A stretch of DNA of 38,049 bases from Streptomyces sp. WZ.A104 (GCF_002382885.1 NZ_NWVL01000074.1:1-38049), one strand, 5' to 3'. Counted from the first letter of the stretch, positions 1 through 7,359 are shown. Notes: generated by a model from the sequence alone, not told the origin. Program-made: numbers and translations.

Positions 1-62
1 CGCCGACGCCACGCATCAACCCTGGCCGTTGAGGCAGGGCGGGGACGCGGGTACGCACACGG

Positions 63-91
63 GAGTGCGGCACTGCGGTAGGGTCGCACTC
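63..91. repeat. Short inverted repeat next to a broken gene
   Basis: The arms GAGTGCG (63-69) and CGCACTC (85-91) are perfectly complementary with a 15-base spacer. They lie directly beyond the point where the neighbouring aldo/keto reductase remnant loses homology. They could be a terminator hairpin or a scar of the event that truncated the gene. The rest of 1-91 shows no coding sequence I can support. Confidence 0.3.
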
Positions 92-256
92 TCAAAGTGG
101 TTGCTTCGCAGTGTCGAAGAAGTTCAGGCCCGCGCCGAGCGCGGCGTCCATGATCGCGTGACTGTCCGACTCGTTGGTCTGCGGGCCGAAGTTCATCGTC
201 CCGAGAACGAGCCTGCTGACCTTGAGTCCCGTACGTCCGAGCTGTGTGTACTCCAT
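92..256 (-). pseudogene. Aldo/keto reductase, N-terminal remnant
   Basis: From the ATG at 256 the reverse strand encodes about 50 residues that match the start of NADPH-dependent aldo/keto reductases. It begins MEYTQLGRTGLKVSRLVLGT, continues into a GTMNFGP-type first strand and ends at NFFDTA, where the catalytic-Asp segment begins. An intact family member is about 320-350 residues and would continue into a (N/D)xYG segment with the catalytic Tyr. Here the frame instead reads KQPL and stops at 92. There is no TIM-barrel body and no catalytic Tyr or Lys, so the fragment cannot be an active reductase. The clean start and abrupt loss at about position 107 suggest deletion or recombination rather than gradual decay. 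An assembly or strain-specific rearrangement is an alternative. Confidence 0.7.
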
Positions 257-326
257 GAGCCCCAAGCCAACTCCTTCGAGTCCACTCCAGGCAAGCACCC
301 GGAATCGTGCGGCCGCGGGCCCGCCC

Positions 327-815
327 TCAGCGGGCGCCCTCCAGCGTGATCAGCACCGCGCGCAGCAGCCGGTTCAGCTCTTCGCAGTCCGCCGCGTCCA
401 GGTCCGCCAGCAGCCTGCGTTCGTTGCGCACGTGCCCCTCCACCGTGTCGTCGACGAGGTCGCGCCCTGCGTCGGTGAGCGTGATGTGCAGGCTGCGGCG
501 GTCGCCGGGGACGGCCTCCCGGGTGACCAGGCCGCGGGCGTCCAGCCGGTCGATGCGGTTCGTCAGCGCGGCGGAGCTGACCATGACGCCGGCGGCGAGT
601 TCCTTGGGCGTGAGGGGGCGCGCGCTGCGGCGGAGCGTGGCCAGCACGTCGAACTCCCAGCGCTCCATGCCGTGTTCGGCGAAGTAGCGACTGACCTCCT
701 TGTCCACGAGCCGGGTCAGCCGCAGCAGCCGTCCCACCGCACCCATGGCCTCCAGGTCCAGATCGGAGCGCAGGGCGGCCCACTGGTCCAGGAAGTCGTC
801 GACCGCGTCGCGCAT
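327..815 (-). CDS. MarR family transcriptional regulator
   Basis: A 162-residue winged helix-turn-helix protein of the MarR family, which bind DNA as dimers and usually release it on binding a small phenolic or lipophilic ligand. The region from about residue 54 (EFDVLATLRRS) to 130 carries the family pattern: a recognition-helix segment (SSAALTNRIDRLDARGLV) followed by the wing RxxxPGDRRSLHITLTDAG with its DRR motif. The flanking N- and C-terminal helices would form the dimer interface. It is divergent from the EamA exporter gene, and the intergenic region carries two copies of a palindromic site, one close to each promoter. It is therefore probably an autorepressor that also represses the exporter. 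The ligand cannot be inferred. Confidence 0.9.
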   Translation of the reverse strand: MRDAVDDFLDQWAALRSDLDLEAMGAVGRLLRLTRLVDKEVSRYFAEHGMERWEFDVLATLRRSARPLTPKELAAGVMVSSAALTNRIDRLDARGLVTREAVPGDRRSLHITLTDAGRDLVDDTVEGHVRNERRLLADLDAADCEELNRLLRAVLITLEGAR

Positions 816-849
816 GAGCGCCCACCTCGCCTCTCGTCAGCCTGATTAA

Positions 850-872
850 TTCGACGTCGAACTGTTTGACGT
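850..872. promoter_or_regulatory. Predicted MarR operator, copy 1
   Basis: Contains the perfect 12-bp palindrome TTCGACGTCGAA (850-861) followed by CTGTTTGACGT. The 23-bp block is 20/23 identical to a second copy at 915-937. It lies about 35 bp upstream of the MarR start. A TAGACT hexamer reading toward the MarR gene (875-880 on the minus strand) would put the transcription start at or just before this site, consistent with autorepression. Confidence 0.65.
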
Positions 873-914
873 GAGTCTACTCCGCGGCCTACGGTTCCCC
901 TCGGCGCAAGTTCG

Positions 915-937
915 TTCGATGTCGAAATGTTTTACGT
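915..937. promoter_or_regulatory. Predicted MarR operator, copy 2
   Basis: Contains TTCGATGTCGAA (915-926) followed by ATGTTTTACGT, the same 23-bp layout as copy 1 and exactly 65 bp away from it. A further TACGTCGAA half-site follows to 941. It lies on the EamA side of the divergent region. The spacing places the two sites about six helical turns apart, roughly on the same DNA face. Confidence 0.65.
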
Positions 938-1022
938 CGAACGGATGGCCCGAGCTCCGGCCGGAACCGGGGCTCCAGCCGGAGCTTTCGCGTCCGCCGT
1001 CGACCGACCCCCCGGAGTCCCC

Positions 1023-2117
1023 ATGCCCGACCAGCGCCCCGTGACGACCGCCGCCGTCACCGCTCTCGCCCCCGCCGTATGGGGCTCCACCTACCTGATC
1101 ACCACCGAGTTCCTGCCACCCGATCGGCCCCTGCTGGCCTCGACCGTACGGGCGCTGCCCGCCGGCCTCGTCCTGCTCGCGGTCACCCGGGTCCTGCCCC
1201 GGGGCATCTGGTGGGTGCGGGCCGCCGTCCTCGGCATCCTGAACATCGGCGCCTTCTTCTACTTCCTCTTCCTCGCCGCCTACCACCTGCCCGGCGGCGT
1301 GGCCGCCCTCGTGATGACCGTCCAGCCGATGATCGTGCTGCTGCTCGGGCCGCTCCTGCTCGACGCCCGGATACGGCCCGCGCACCTCGCCGCCTGCGTG
1401 ATCGCGGCCGGGGGCGTGGCGCTGCTGGTTCTCCAGCCGGGGGCCGGGCTGGACCTCGTCGGCGTGATCGCCGGGCTGCTCGGAGCCGTGTCCATGGCGG
1501 GCGGGATCGTACTGACCAAGCGCTGGGGGCGGCCCGATGGGGTATCGCTGTTCGCGTTCACCGGGTGGCAGCTGACTGCCGGCGGGCTGTTCCTGCTGCC
1601 CGTGACCCTGCTCGGCGAATCACTGCCGGACCGCCTGACCTGGGGCAACGTCGGCGGCTTCGGCTATCTGAGCATCGTCGGGGCGCTGCTCGCGTACGCG
1701 GTCTGGTTCAACGGGCTGGCGCGGCTGCCCGCGCTCGCCGCCTCGTTCCTGTCGTTCGCCTCGCCCCTGTGCGCGACGGTCCTCGGCTACCTCTTCATGG
1801 GGCAGACGCTGGGGCCGCTCCAGCTGCTCGGCGCGGCCGGGGTCGTCGGGGCGGTGGTCCTGGCCCAGCGCGGCACTCCGTCCGAAGCCGCACGCCCACC
1901 GGGCTCAGCCACCTCATCCGCCGAGGGCGGCCCCCACGGCGACGACGAGGAACATCAGCACGAGCACGGCCGCCATGATGCGGTTTCTGGTCTTCGGGTC
2001 CACCCTTCGAGCGTAACGGCACCGCTCACCGGCCCAGCGGCCAGGCCCGCACCTCCTCGTAGCCCGGCCGCTCCCCCGGAACCCCGGAGTCCGGGAGGTT
2101 GCTCCGTACGAGAGTGA
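1023..2117 (+). CDS. EamA/DMT-family inner-membrane transporter
   Basis: A drug/metabolite-transporter superfamily protein with two EamA repeats of about five membrane helices each. The first opens with ALAPAVWGSTYL, typical of the family. The second runs from about the LDLVGVIAGLLGAVSMAGG segment to LGAAGVVGAVVLAQR. It probably exports a metabolite or toxic compound sensed by the divergent MarR. I chose the ATG at 1023 because GGAG sits at 1014-1017 and the protein then begins just before the first helix. An in-frame ATG at 927 would lie inside the predicted operator. The frame stays open for about 75 residues beyond the last helix as a low-complexity, Pro/Ser/Arg-rich tail. This tail overlaps the antisense small ORF and 92 bp of thpR, so a shorter functional product is possible. 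Confidence 0.85.
   Translation: MPDQRPVTTAAVTALAPAVWGSTYLITTEFLPPDRPLLASTVRALPAGLVLLAVTRVLPRGIWWVRAAVLGILNIGAFFYFLFLAAYHLPGGVAALVMTVQPMIVLLLGPLLLDARIRPAHLAACVIAAGGVALLVLQPGAGLDLVGVIAGLLGAVSMAGGIVLTKRWGRPDGVSLFAFTGWQLTAGGLFLLPVTLLGESLPDRLTWGNVGGFGYLSIVGALLAYAVWFNGLARLPALAASFLSFASPLCATVLGYLFMGQTLGPLQLLGAAGVVGAVVLAQRGTPSEAARPPGSATSSAEGGPHGDDEEHQHEHGRHDAVSGLRVHPSSVTAPLTGPAARPAPPRSPAAPPEPRSPGGCSVRE
1914..2003 (-). CDS. Tiny single-helix membrane protein (29 aa)
   Basis: A GTG-initiated 29-codon reading frame, VDPKTRNRIM followed by a run of hydrophobic residues (AAVLVLMFLVVAVGAALGG), then TGA. The layout is a short positively charged N-terminus plus one membrane helix, as expected of a real small membrane protein. 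It starts 22 bp downstream of the thpR stop on the same strand. Purine-rich GAAGG abuts the start, so the ribosome-binding spacing is poor. It lies antisense to the hydrophilic tail of the EamA frame; only one of the two is likely to be meaningful there. Very small one-helix proteins next to transporters are known in Streptomyces, but I cannot assign this one to a named family. Confidence 0.45.
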   Translation of the reverse strand: MDPKTRNRIMAAVLVLMFLVVAVGAALGG

Positions 2118-2625
2118 GTTCCTCGACCTCCCAGCGCCGCCCCTCGAACCCCGCCAGCGCCGCGGTGAACGGCCGCAGGTCCACCTCCGCCCGGCGGCTC
2201 CGGGCCAGCGTGAGGTGCGGGGAGTAGCGGCGGTGCTCCTCCATCGGCAGCCCGGCCCGCCGGGCGGCTGCGTCGGCGCGCTCGGCCAGCAGCCGCAGCA
2301 TGTCGAGCCCGCCCGCCGCCCCGGCCCACAGCGCGCGCCCGCCGAAGTGGCCGGCGCCGTGGATGCGGAGGGGGAGGGTCTCGGTGCGGTGTGCGGCCCG
2401 TTCGAGGCGTACCGACAGTTCCGGCAGGACGTCCTCCGGCACCTCGCCGTAGAACGCCAGCGTGAAGTGCCAGTCGGCGGGTCGCGTCCAGCGCAGGCCC
2501 TGCGAGCCCGGCAGTGCGTGGAGCGGGGCGAGTGCCGTACGGAGTTCGGCGACCGCTTCGGCGGGCGGGAGGACGGCGGCGAAGAGCCGCTGGGTGGGCG
2601 GACGGCCGGAGCTGTGGCTGCTCAT
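2026..2625 (-). CDS. thpR: RNA 2',3'-cyclic phosphodiesterase (2H family)
   Basis: A 199-residue member of the 2H phosphoesterase superfamily (LigT/ThpR). These enzymes open 2',3'-cyclic phosphate RNA ends to 2'-phosphate and in vitro can make 2'-5' linkages. Both catalytic HxTx motifs are present: HFTL at residues 53-56 (in WHFTLAFYG) and HLTL at 137-140 (in SPHLTLARS). The N-terminal RLFAAVLPP strand is also typical. The start at 2625 gives the usual length; the reading frame extends further upstream but without family similarity and into the Uma2 remnant. The 3' end runs 92 bp under the convergent EamA tail. Confidence 0.9.
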   Translation of the reverse strand: MSSHSSGRPPTQRLFAAVLPPAEAVAELRTALAPLHALPGSQGLRWTRPADWHFTLAFYGEVPEDVLPELSVRLERAAHRTETLPLRIHGAGHFGGRALWAGAAGGLDMLRLLAERADAAARRAGLPMEEHRRYSPHLTLARSRRAEVDLRPFTAALAGFEGRRWEVEELTLVRSNLPDSGVPGERPGYEEVRAWPLGR

Positions 2626-2659
2626 GCGCGCGAGTCTGGCAGGTCCGGGCGTGTCCGGC

Positions 2660-3019
2660 GTACGCATCGACTTTCCCGGCCTCCTCAACGGCTTCGCCTC
2701 CGATGTCGCAGCCCTCTCCGCGGACGCCGCCAAAGGCGAGGGCGGCCGCCGGCGCTGCCAGGACATCGAGTTCGTCGCCGAGGTGATCTCCAGGAGCACG
2801 GCCGCCAACGACTACGGCTCCAAGAAGGCCGCCTATGCCCTCGCCGGTGTCCCCGTCTACCTCATCGCCGATCCGTACACCGGCACATGGCACCTGCACA
2901 CGCCGCCCAAGGACGACGGGTACCGCAGCGCCCTGAGCCTGGACTTCGGAACCCCGGTCGACCTGACGTCGACCGTCGTCGGTCTCACCCTGACCACTGA
3001 CGCCTTCCCCCGCGACTGA
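2660..3019 (+). pseudogene. Uma2-family endonuclease, C-terminal remnant
   Basis: About 119 residues matching the C-terminal half of Uma2 (DUF820) proteins, a PD-(D/E)XK restriction-like nuclease fold family that is abundant in Streptomyces. Recognisable parts are DIEFVAEVISRSTAANDYG, KKAAYALAGVPVYLIADP, the TWHLHTPP strand and a C-terminal LTLTTDAFPRD. The Glu of FVAEVIS and a Lys of SKKAAY correspond to the family active site. The N-terminal domain (about 70-80 residues) is missing. Upstream of roughly 2660 the frame runs antisense through the thpR 5' end, with no credible start. It is best read as a truncated gene whose loss brought it head to head with thpR. Confidence 0.7.
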
Positions 3020-3032
3020 CCCGCCGCGCGAA

Positions 3033-3070
3033 GAACGTCCTCCTCCCGGTCGCTCCGGAGGAGGGCGTTC
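3033..3070. terminator. Hairpin terminator between convergent ends
   Basis: A 14-bp stem (3033-3046 with 3057-3070) with one G-T wobble and a 10-base loop. It lies between the Uma2 remnant stop and the convergent MFS gene stop, so it probably acts in both directions. There is no long U-tract, as is normal in Streptomyces. Confidence 0.75.
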
Positions 3071-3112
3071 CGCCCGTACAGCCATCCGTATCCAGCAGCC
3101 GTATCCAGCGCG

Positions 3113-4447
3113 CTACGCCGCCGTCGTCAGCTGCTCGCGCGGGACGAAGCGGACGTGCGGGCGGCCCGGGCGGAGGTCGACCTTCAGGCGGAGGCCGCCC
3201 ACGCGGGCGAGGGCGAAGCCGACGCCCAGGGCGGCGATCACCGAGATCGCGCCGCCCGCCGCGAAACCGATGCGGGCGCCGTACGTGTCGCTGATCCAGC
3301 CGACGATCGGGGCGCCCACCGGCGTACCCCCGGCGAAGACCATCATGTACAGGCTCATCACCCGGCCCCGCATCTCCGGGTCGGCGGCCATCTGGACGCT
3401 CGTGTTCGCGGTGATGTTCGTCGTCAGACCCAGCATGCCGATGGGGACCAGCAGGAGCGAGAACAGCCAGACGTACGGGGACAGCGACGCGGCGATCTCC
3501 AGCAGGCCGAACGCCGTGCCCGCCGCCACCAGCATCCTCAGCCGCGAGGAGCGGCGGCGGGCCGAGAGCAGGGCACCGGCCAGCGAACCGGCCGCCATCA
3601 GGATGTTGAAGAACGAGTACATCCCGGCGCCGCCGTCGAAGACCCCGTCGGCGAAGGCGGTCAGCCAGATCGGGAAGTTGAAGCCGAAGGTGCCGACGAA
3701 GCCGACCAGGACGATCGGCCAGACCAGCTCGGGGCGGCCGCGGACGTACCGCAGGCCTTCCCGCAGCTGCCCCTTGGCGCGGGGCACCCGCACCGACGCG
3801 TGCAGTTCGCTCGTACGCATCATCAGCAGGCCGACGAGCGGGGCCAGGAACGAGAGGCCGTTGAGCAGGAACGCCCAGCCGCTGCCGACCGTGGTGATCA
3901 GGACGCCCGCGACGGCGGGGCCGATGAGGCGGGCGGACTGGAAGTTCGCCGAGTTCAGGCTGACCGCGTTGCGCAGCTGCGCGGGTCCGACCATCTCGGA
4001 GACGAACGACTGGCGGGCCGGGTTGTCGACGACCGTCACCATGCCGAGCAGGAACGCGATCAGGTAGACGTGCCAGACCTCGACGACCCCGGTCAGGGTC
4101 AGGACGGCCAGGGCGATGCCGCACAGGCCGAGCATGGCCTGGCTGACGAGCAGGATCTGCCGCTTCGGGAGGCGGTCGGCGATGACACCGCCGTACAGGC
4201 CGAAGAGCAGCATGGGCAGGAACTGGAGGGCCGTGGTGATACCTACGGCGGTCGCGGAACCCGTCAGGCTCAGGACGAGCCAGTCCTGCGTGATGCGGGA
4301 CATCCAGGTACCGGTGTTGGAGATCACGGCGCCCGTGGCGAACAGGCGGTAGTTACGGATCTTCAGCGACGAGAAGGTCCCGCCGGTCGTGCTCTCGTGG
4401 GTGGAAGTCGGTGCGGGGGCGGAGTCTGCTCCGGGTCCCGTACTCAA
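3113..4447 (-). CDS. MFS transporter, probable exporter
   Basis: A 444-residue major facilitator superfamily protein with about 12 hydrophobic segments. The loop between helices 2 and 3 reads GGVIADRLPKR, the family's motif A, and the NTGTWMSRITQDWLVLSLTGSA segment resembles the DHA3-like, macrolide-exporter-type branch. Translation appears to begin at a TTG at 4447, preceded by GAGGAG about ten bases upstream; this gives MSTGPGADSAPAP, a plausible cytoplasmic lead. It lies 131 bp downstream of a MarR gene on the same strand, so the two probably form a regulator-exporter unit. The substrate is unknown. The cluster ends at the hairpin at 3033-3070. Confidence 0.88.
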   Translation of the reverse strand: MSTGPGADSAPAPTSTHESTTGGTFSSLKIRNYRLFATGAVISNTGTWMSRITQDWLVLSLTGSATAVGITTALQFLPMLLFGLYGGVIADRLPKRQILLVSQAMLGLCGIALAVLTLTGVVEVWHVYLIAFLLGMVTVVDNPARQSFVSEMVGPAQLRNAVSLNSANFQSARLIGPAVAGVLITTVGSGWAFLLNGLSFLAPLVGLLMMRTSELHASVRVPRAKGQLREGLRYVRGRPELVWPIVLVGFVGTFGFNFPIWLTAFADGVFDGGAGMYSFFNILMAAGSLAGALLSARRRSSRLRMLVAAGTAFGLLEIAASLSPYVWLFSLLLVPIGMLGLTTNITANTSVQMAADPEMRGRVMSLYMMVFAGGTPVGAPIVGWISDTYGARIGFAAGGAISVIAALGVGFALARVGGLRLKVDLRPGRPHVRFVPREQLTTAA

Positions 4448-4578
4448 AAGGGTTCATCTCCTCGTGCGTCTGCGGCGTGCGGTCCGACGAGGACGTGACA
4501 ACGGGCGCTCCGGCAGCCGGCCGACCGGGCGGGACGAGACGTCCGGTCCGGCGGGGGTCCGCCTTCGCGCCCGCGGGA

Positions 4579-5019
4579 TCACAGGTGGGCGAGCTTCTCC
4601 AACACGGGCGCGGCGGCCCGAAGCGTCTCCCACTCGTCCTCGTCCAGGCCCTCGGCGAGATGGGCCAGCCAGGCGTTCCGCTTGGTGCGGCTCTCCGCGA
4701 GCATGGCCTCGGCCTGCTCGGTCTGGCTGACCATCTTCTGCCGACGGTCATCGGGGTGCGGTTCCAGCCTGACCAGCCCCTTCGCCTCCAGCAGCGCGAC
4801 GATGCGGGTCATCGACGGAGGCTGTACATGCTCCTTGCGGGCCAGCTCACCGGGGGTGGCCGATCCGCAGCGGGCGAGGGTGGCGAGCACCGACATCTCG
4901 GTGGGGCTCAGCGACTCGTCGACACGCTGGTGCTTCAGGCGCCGGCCCAGCAGCATCACGGCGGAGCGGAGGGAGCTCACGGCGGCGGCACTGTCGCCGT
5001 CGTGGATCAGGTCAGGCAT
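4579..5019 (-). CDS. MarR family transcriptional regulator
   Basis: A 146-residue MarR protein. The segment LSPTEMSVLATLARCGSATPGELARKEHVQPPSMTRIVALLEAKGLV forms the helix-turn-helix, and RLEPHPDDRRQKMVSQTEQ forms the wing with its DDRR signature. It probably controls the MFS exporter immediately downstream and its own promoter. Dyad symmetry right in front of the start codon (5024-5041) is a plausible operator. It is about 16 residues shorter than the first MarR in the window and only distantly similar to it, so the two are not a recent duplication. Confidence 0.9.
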   Translation of the reverse strand: MPDLIHDGDSAAAVSSLRSAVMLLGRRLKHQRVDESLSPTEMSVLATLARCGSATPGELARKEHVQPPSMTRIVALLEAKGLVRLEPHPDDRRQKMVSQTEQAEAMLAESRTKRNAWLAHLAEGLDEDEWETLRAAAPVLEKLAHL

Positions 5020-5023
5020 GTTT

Positions 5024-5041
5024 GTTAGCGTAACTCATTAC
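5024..5041. promoter_or_regulatory. Predicted MarR operator at the 5019 start
   Basis: Two overlapping dyads: GTTA-GCG-TAAC (5024-5034) and GTAA-CTCA-TTAC (5030-5041). They lie 5-22 bp upstream of the MarR start in an AT-rich patch that contrasts with its surroundings. A MarR dimer bound here would block initiation or early transcription. Confidence 0.45.
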
Positions 5042-5153
5042 CCTATCTAAATACCACCCGATTGCGGGCCCGGCAGATTCCGATCACCCGAACGAGTGAG
5101 TTGGAAGCGGAAAGTGACGCGCGGAGCGCTCCGGGGCGGCGACCCTACTGGAC

Positions 5154-5393
5154 ATGGGATCGACAGTGCTCAGCCTGCGGATAGACGGTGAGCTGCTCGA
5201 CCGGCTCCGGCAGCACGCCGCGAAACGCGGAATGAGCGTCCAGGACTATGTGGTCCGGACGCTCATTCGCGACGACTTCGACGAACGCTTCAAGGCGGCC
5301 GTCGAGGAGACGGAGAAGTTCTACGGCGACGCCCGGGGGAGCGACTCCAGAAGGGTCGACTCCCGAGGGAGCGTGACGCCACCGGTCACGTGA
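5154..5393 (+). CDS. Ribbon-helix-helix (CopG/Arc-like) protein
   Basis: A 79-residue protein beginning MGSTVLSLRIDGELLDRLRQ, a beta strand followed by an amphipathic helix. A second helix follows after a GMS turn (KRGMSVQDYVVRTLIRDD). This strand-helix-helix pattern over residues 2-45 is the ribbon-helix-helix DNA-binding fold of CopG/Arc/ParD-type proteins. The acidic middle (FDERFKAAVEETEKFY) and Ser/Arg-rich tail are not conserved domains I recognise. There is no toxin gene beside it, so an antitoxin role is not supported; a stand-alone regulator is more likely. The last 8 bp overlap the convergent purine permease gene. Confidence 0.75.
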   Translation: MGSTVLSLRIDGELLDRLRQHAAKRGMSVQDYVVRTLIRDDFDERFKAAVEETEKFYGDARGSDSRRVDSRGSVTPPVT

Positions 5394-6840
5394 GGCCGAG
5401 CGCCGGCATCGCGTAGTAGAAGACGAACACCGCCGAGACCACGTACATCGCGATCGGGACCTCACGGCCGCGGCCCGCCGCCAGTCGCAGCACGGAGAAG
5501 GCGACGAAGCCGATACCGATGCCGTTGGTGATCGAGTACGTGAACGGCATCATCATCATCGCGAGGAACGCGGGGACCGCGAGCGTGTAGTCGCTCCAGT
5601 CGATGTCCCGCACCGAGCCCGCGATGATCAGGAAGCCGACCGCCAGCAGGGCGGGCGTGGCCGCCTGCGACGGGACCATGGTCGCCAGCGGTGTGAGGAA
5701 CAGCGCCACCGAGAAGAGCAGACCGGTCACCACGCTCGCCAGTCCGGTGCGGGCGCCCTCGCCGACGCCCGCGGTGGACTCCACGAAGCACGTGGTGGCG
5801 GAGGCGGAAGTCGCCCCGCCCGAGGCGACCGCGATGCCGTCCACGAACAGGACCTTGTTGATGCCGGGGAACTTGCCCTTCTCGTCCATCAGCTTCGCCT
5901 CGTCGCCGACGCCGAGGATGGTGCCCATCGCGTCGAAGAAGCAGGACAGCAGCACCGTGAAGACGAACAGCACGCCGGTCAGATAGCCGACCTTCCCGAA
6001 GCCGCCGAACAGGCTGACCTCGCCGAGCAGCCCGAAGTCCGGCGCGGAGACCGGGGTGCCCGGCCACGACGGCGTCGTCAGCCCCCAGGCCCCGTCGGGC
6101 AGACCGGCCACCGCGTCGATGACCAGGGCCAGGGCCGTCATGGCGATGATCGAGATCAGGATCGCGCCGGGCACCTTGCGCACGATCAGCGCGAGCGTGA
6201 GCAGAGCGCCGAGCACGAAGACGAGAACCGGCCAGCCGCCCAGGTGGCCGTCGCCGCCGAGCTGGAGCGGCACGGTGGTGTGGGCGACGTCGGGCACGCG
6301 CGAGACGAAGCCCGCGTCGACGAGGCCGATCAGCATGATGAACAGGCCGATACCGATCGCGATGCCCTTGCGCAGCGACTTCGGTACGGCGTTCATCACC
6401 CTCTCCCGCAGCCCCGTGGCGACCAGCAGCATCACCACGACACCCGCGAGGACGACCATGCCCATCGCGTCCGGCCAGCTCATCCGGGGGGCGAGCTGGA
6501 GCGCGACGACGGTGTTGACGCCGAGCCCGGCGGCGAGCGCGATCGGCACGTTGCCGATGACGCCCATCAGGAGCGTGGAGAAGGCGGCGGAGAGCACCGT
6601 GGCGGTGACCAGCTGACCGTTGTCGAGCTGGTGGCCGTACATGTCCTTCGCGCTGCCCAGGATGATCGGGTTGAGCACGATGATGTACGCCATCGCGAAG
6701 AACGTGGCGAATCCGCCGCGGAACTCGCGCGCGACGGTCGACCCCCGCTCGGAGATCTTGAAGAACCGGTCCAGGCGGCCCCTGGGCCGGGGAGCCGCGG
6801 GCCGTGGGGAGTCGACCGGAACGGTGGCCGAGGGGGGCAT
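5386..6840 (-). CDS. NCS2-family purine permease (AzgA/PbuG type)
   Basis: A 484-residue polytopic membrane protein of the AzgA-like branch of nucleobase-cation symporters, which take up guanine, hypoxanthine or adenine with protons. Diagnostic parts are the N-terminal REFRGGFATFFAMAYIIVLNP segment with its first helix, ATTCFVESTAGVGEGARTGL in the middle, and SITNGIGIGFVAFSVLRL near the end. Length and some 12-14 helices are normal. It begins at the ATG at 6840. There is no purine-pathway gene alongside, so uptake rather than a linked catabolic operon is the likely role. A perfect dyad at 6911-6924 upstream may be its operator. I see no purine-riboswitch core. Confidence 0.9.
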   Translation of the reverse strand: MPPSATVPVDSPRPAAPRPRGRLDRFFKISERGSTVAREFRGGFATFFAMAYIIVLNPIILGSAKDMYGHQLDNGQLVTATVLSAAFSTLLMGVIGNVPIALAAGLGVNTVVALQLAPRMSWPDAMGMVVLAGVVVMLLVATGLRERVMNAVPKSLRKGIAIGIGLFIMLIGLVDAGFVSRVPDVAHTTVPLQLGGDGHLGGWPVLVFVLGALLTLALIVRKVPGAILISIIAMTALALVIDAVAGLPDGAWGLTTPSWPGTPVSAPDFGLLGEVSLFGGFGKVGYLTGVLFVFTVLLSCFFDAMGTILGVGDEAKLMDEKGKFPGINKVLFVDGIAVASGGATSASATTCFVESTAGVGEGARTGLASVVTGLLFSVALFLTPLATMVPSQAATPALLAVGFLIIAGSVRDIDWSDYTLAVPAFLAMMMMPFTYSITNGIGIGFVAFSVLRLAAGRGREVPIAMYVVSAVFVFYYAMPALGLT

Positions 6841-6910
6841 GGGTGACCTCAGTCGTACGTAGGGGTAAGGCAGGAGGTGGCGATCCGGGCGAAAGGTGAT
6901 CGAAATTGGA

Positions 6911-6924
6911 TGTTCGCACGAACA
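6911..6924. promoter_or_regulatory. Candidate operator dyad upstream of purine permease
   Basis: TGTTCG-CA-CGAACA is a perfect 6-bp inverted repeat with a 2-bp spacer, 71 bp upstream of the permease start and 133 bp upstream of the DUF2530 gene. It lies in the AT-richest part of this divergent region. The arms are opposite in orientation to the actinobacterial LexA box (CGAAC-N4-GTTCG), so it is not an SOS site. Confidence 0.45.
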
Positions 6925-7056
6925 ATTCGAGCCAGCCCAAAGCAGATTCAGTATGAATACATCAAGCGAAGATCGCTATCTCCGCGCGTAGACCCGTGTA
7001 CTCCCTGGGCGACCGGTCCGCGTCCCGCCGATCAGGTGGCCCCATACACTGAACAT

Positions 7057-7359
7057 ATGGAGAAGTGGACACCGAAGCACGAGGCGCCCGAGCCCCTGGA
7101 GGGCCCCGTCGTCTCCACCGTCGTCGGCGGCACGATCCTCTGGTTCGTCCTCTTCCTCGCACAGCTCCCCTTCTACGGCTGGTTCGCGGACCACGGGCAC
7201 ACCTGGTGGGTGTGGACCCCGCTGGCCGGTGCCGGACTCGGACTGATCGGCATCTGGTACGTCCGCGGGCGCGACGCCGCCCTCAAGCGGCACGCGGCCC
7301 AGGCGAAGGCCAAGGAGGCCGCGGGCGCCGAGGCGGCGGACAACGCGCTGGGCCGCTGA
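7057..7359 (+). CDS. DUF2530 small membrane protein
   Basis: A 100-residue protein with two membrane helices, around residues 18-40 (VVSTVVGGTILWFVLFLAQL) and 50-68 (WVWTPLAGAGLGLIGIWYV). A charged Lys/Ala-rich C-terminal tail (RGRDAALKRHAAQAKAKEAA) probably lies in the cytoplasm. The pattern and actinomycete context match DUF2530, a family without an assigned function. The ATG at 7057 begins MEKWTPKHEAPEPLEG, the usual start; the longer frame upstream is not membrane-like. It is followed by a 236-bp spacer holding a tandem repeat before the P-type ATPase gene. Confidence 0.8.
   Translation: MEKWTPKHEAPEPLEGPVVSTVVGGTILWFVLFLAQLPFYGWFADHGHTWWVWTPLAGAGLGLIGIWYVRGRDAALKRHAAQAKAKEAAGAEAADNALGR

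Noticed and set aside
5154..5393. The ribbon-helix-helix protein as an antitoxin.
   Set aside because: No toxin-sized gene lies next to it; its neighbours are a MarR/MFS pair and a purine permease.
6841..6910. A purine riboswitch upstream of the purine permease.
   Set aside because: I see no conserved three-way-junction core, and such riboswitches are not typical in Streptomyces. The dyad at 6911-6924 is a better candidate for control.
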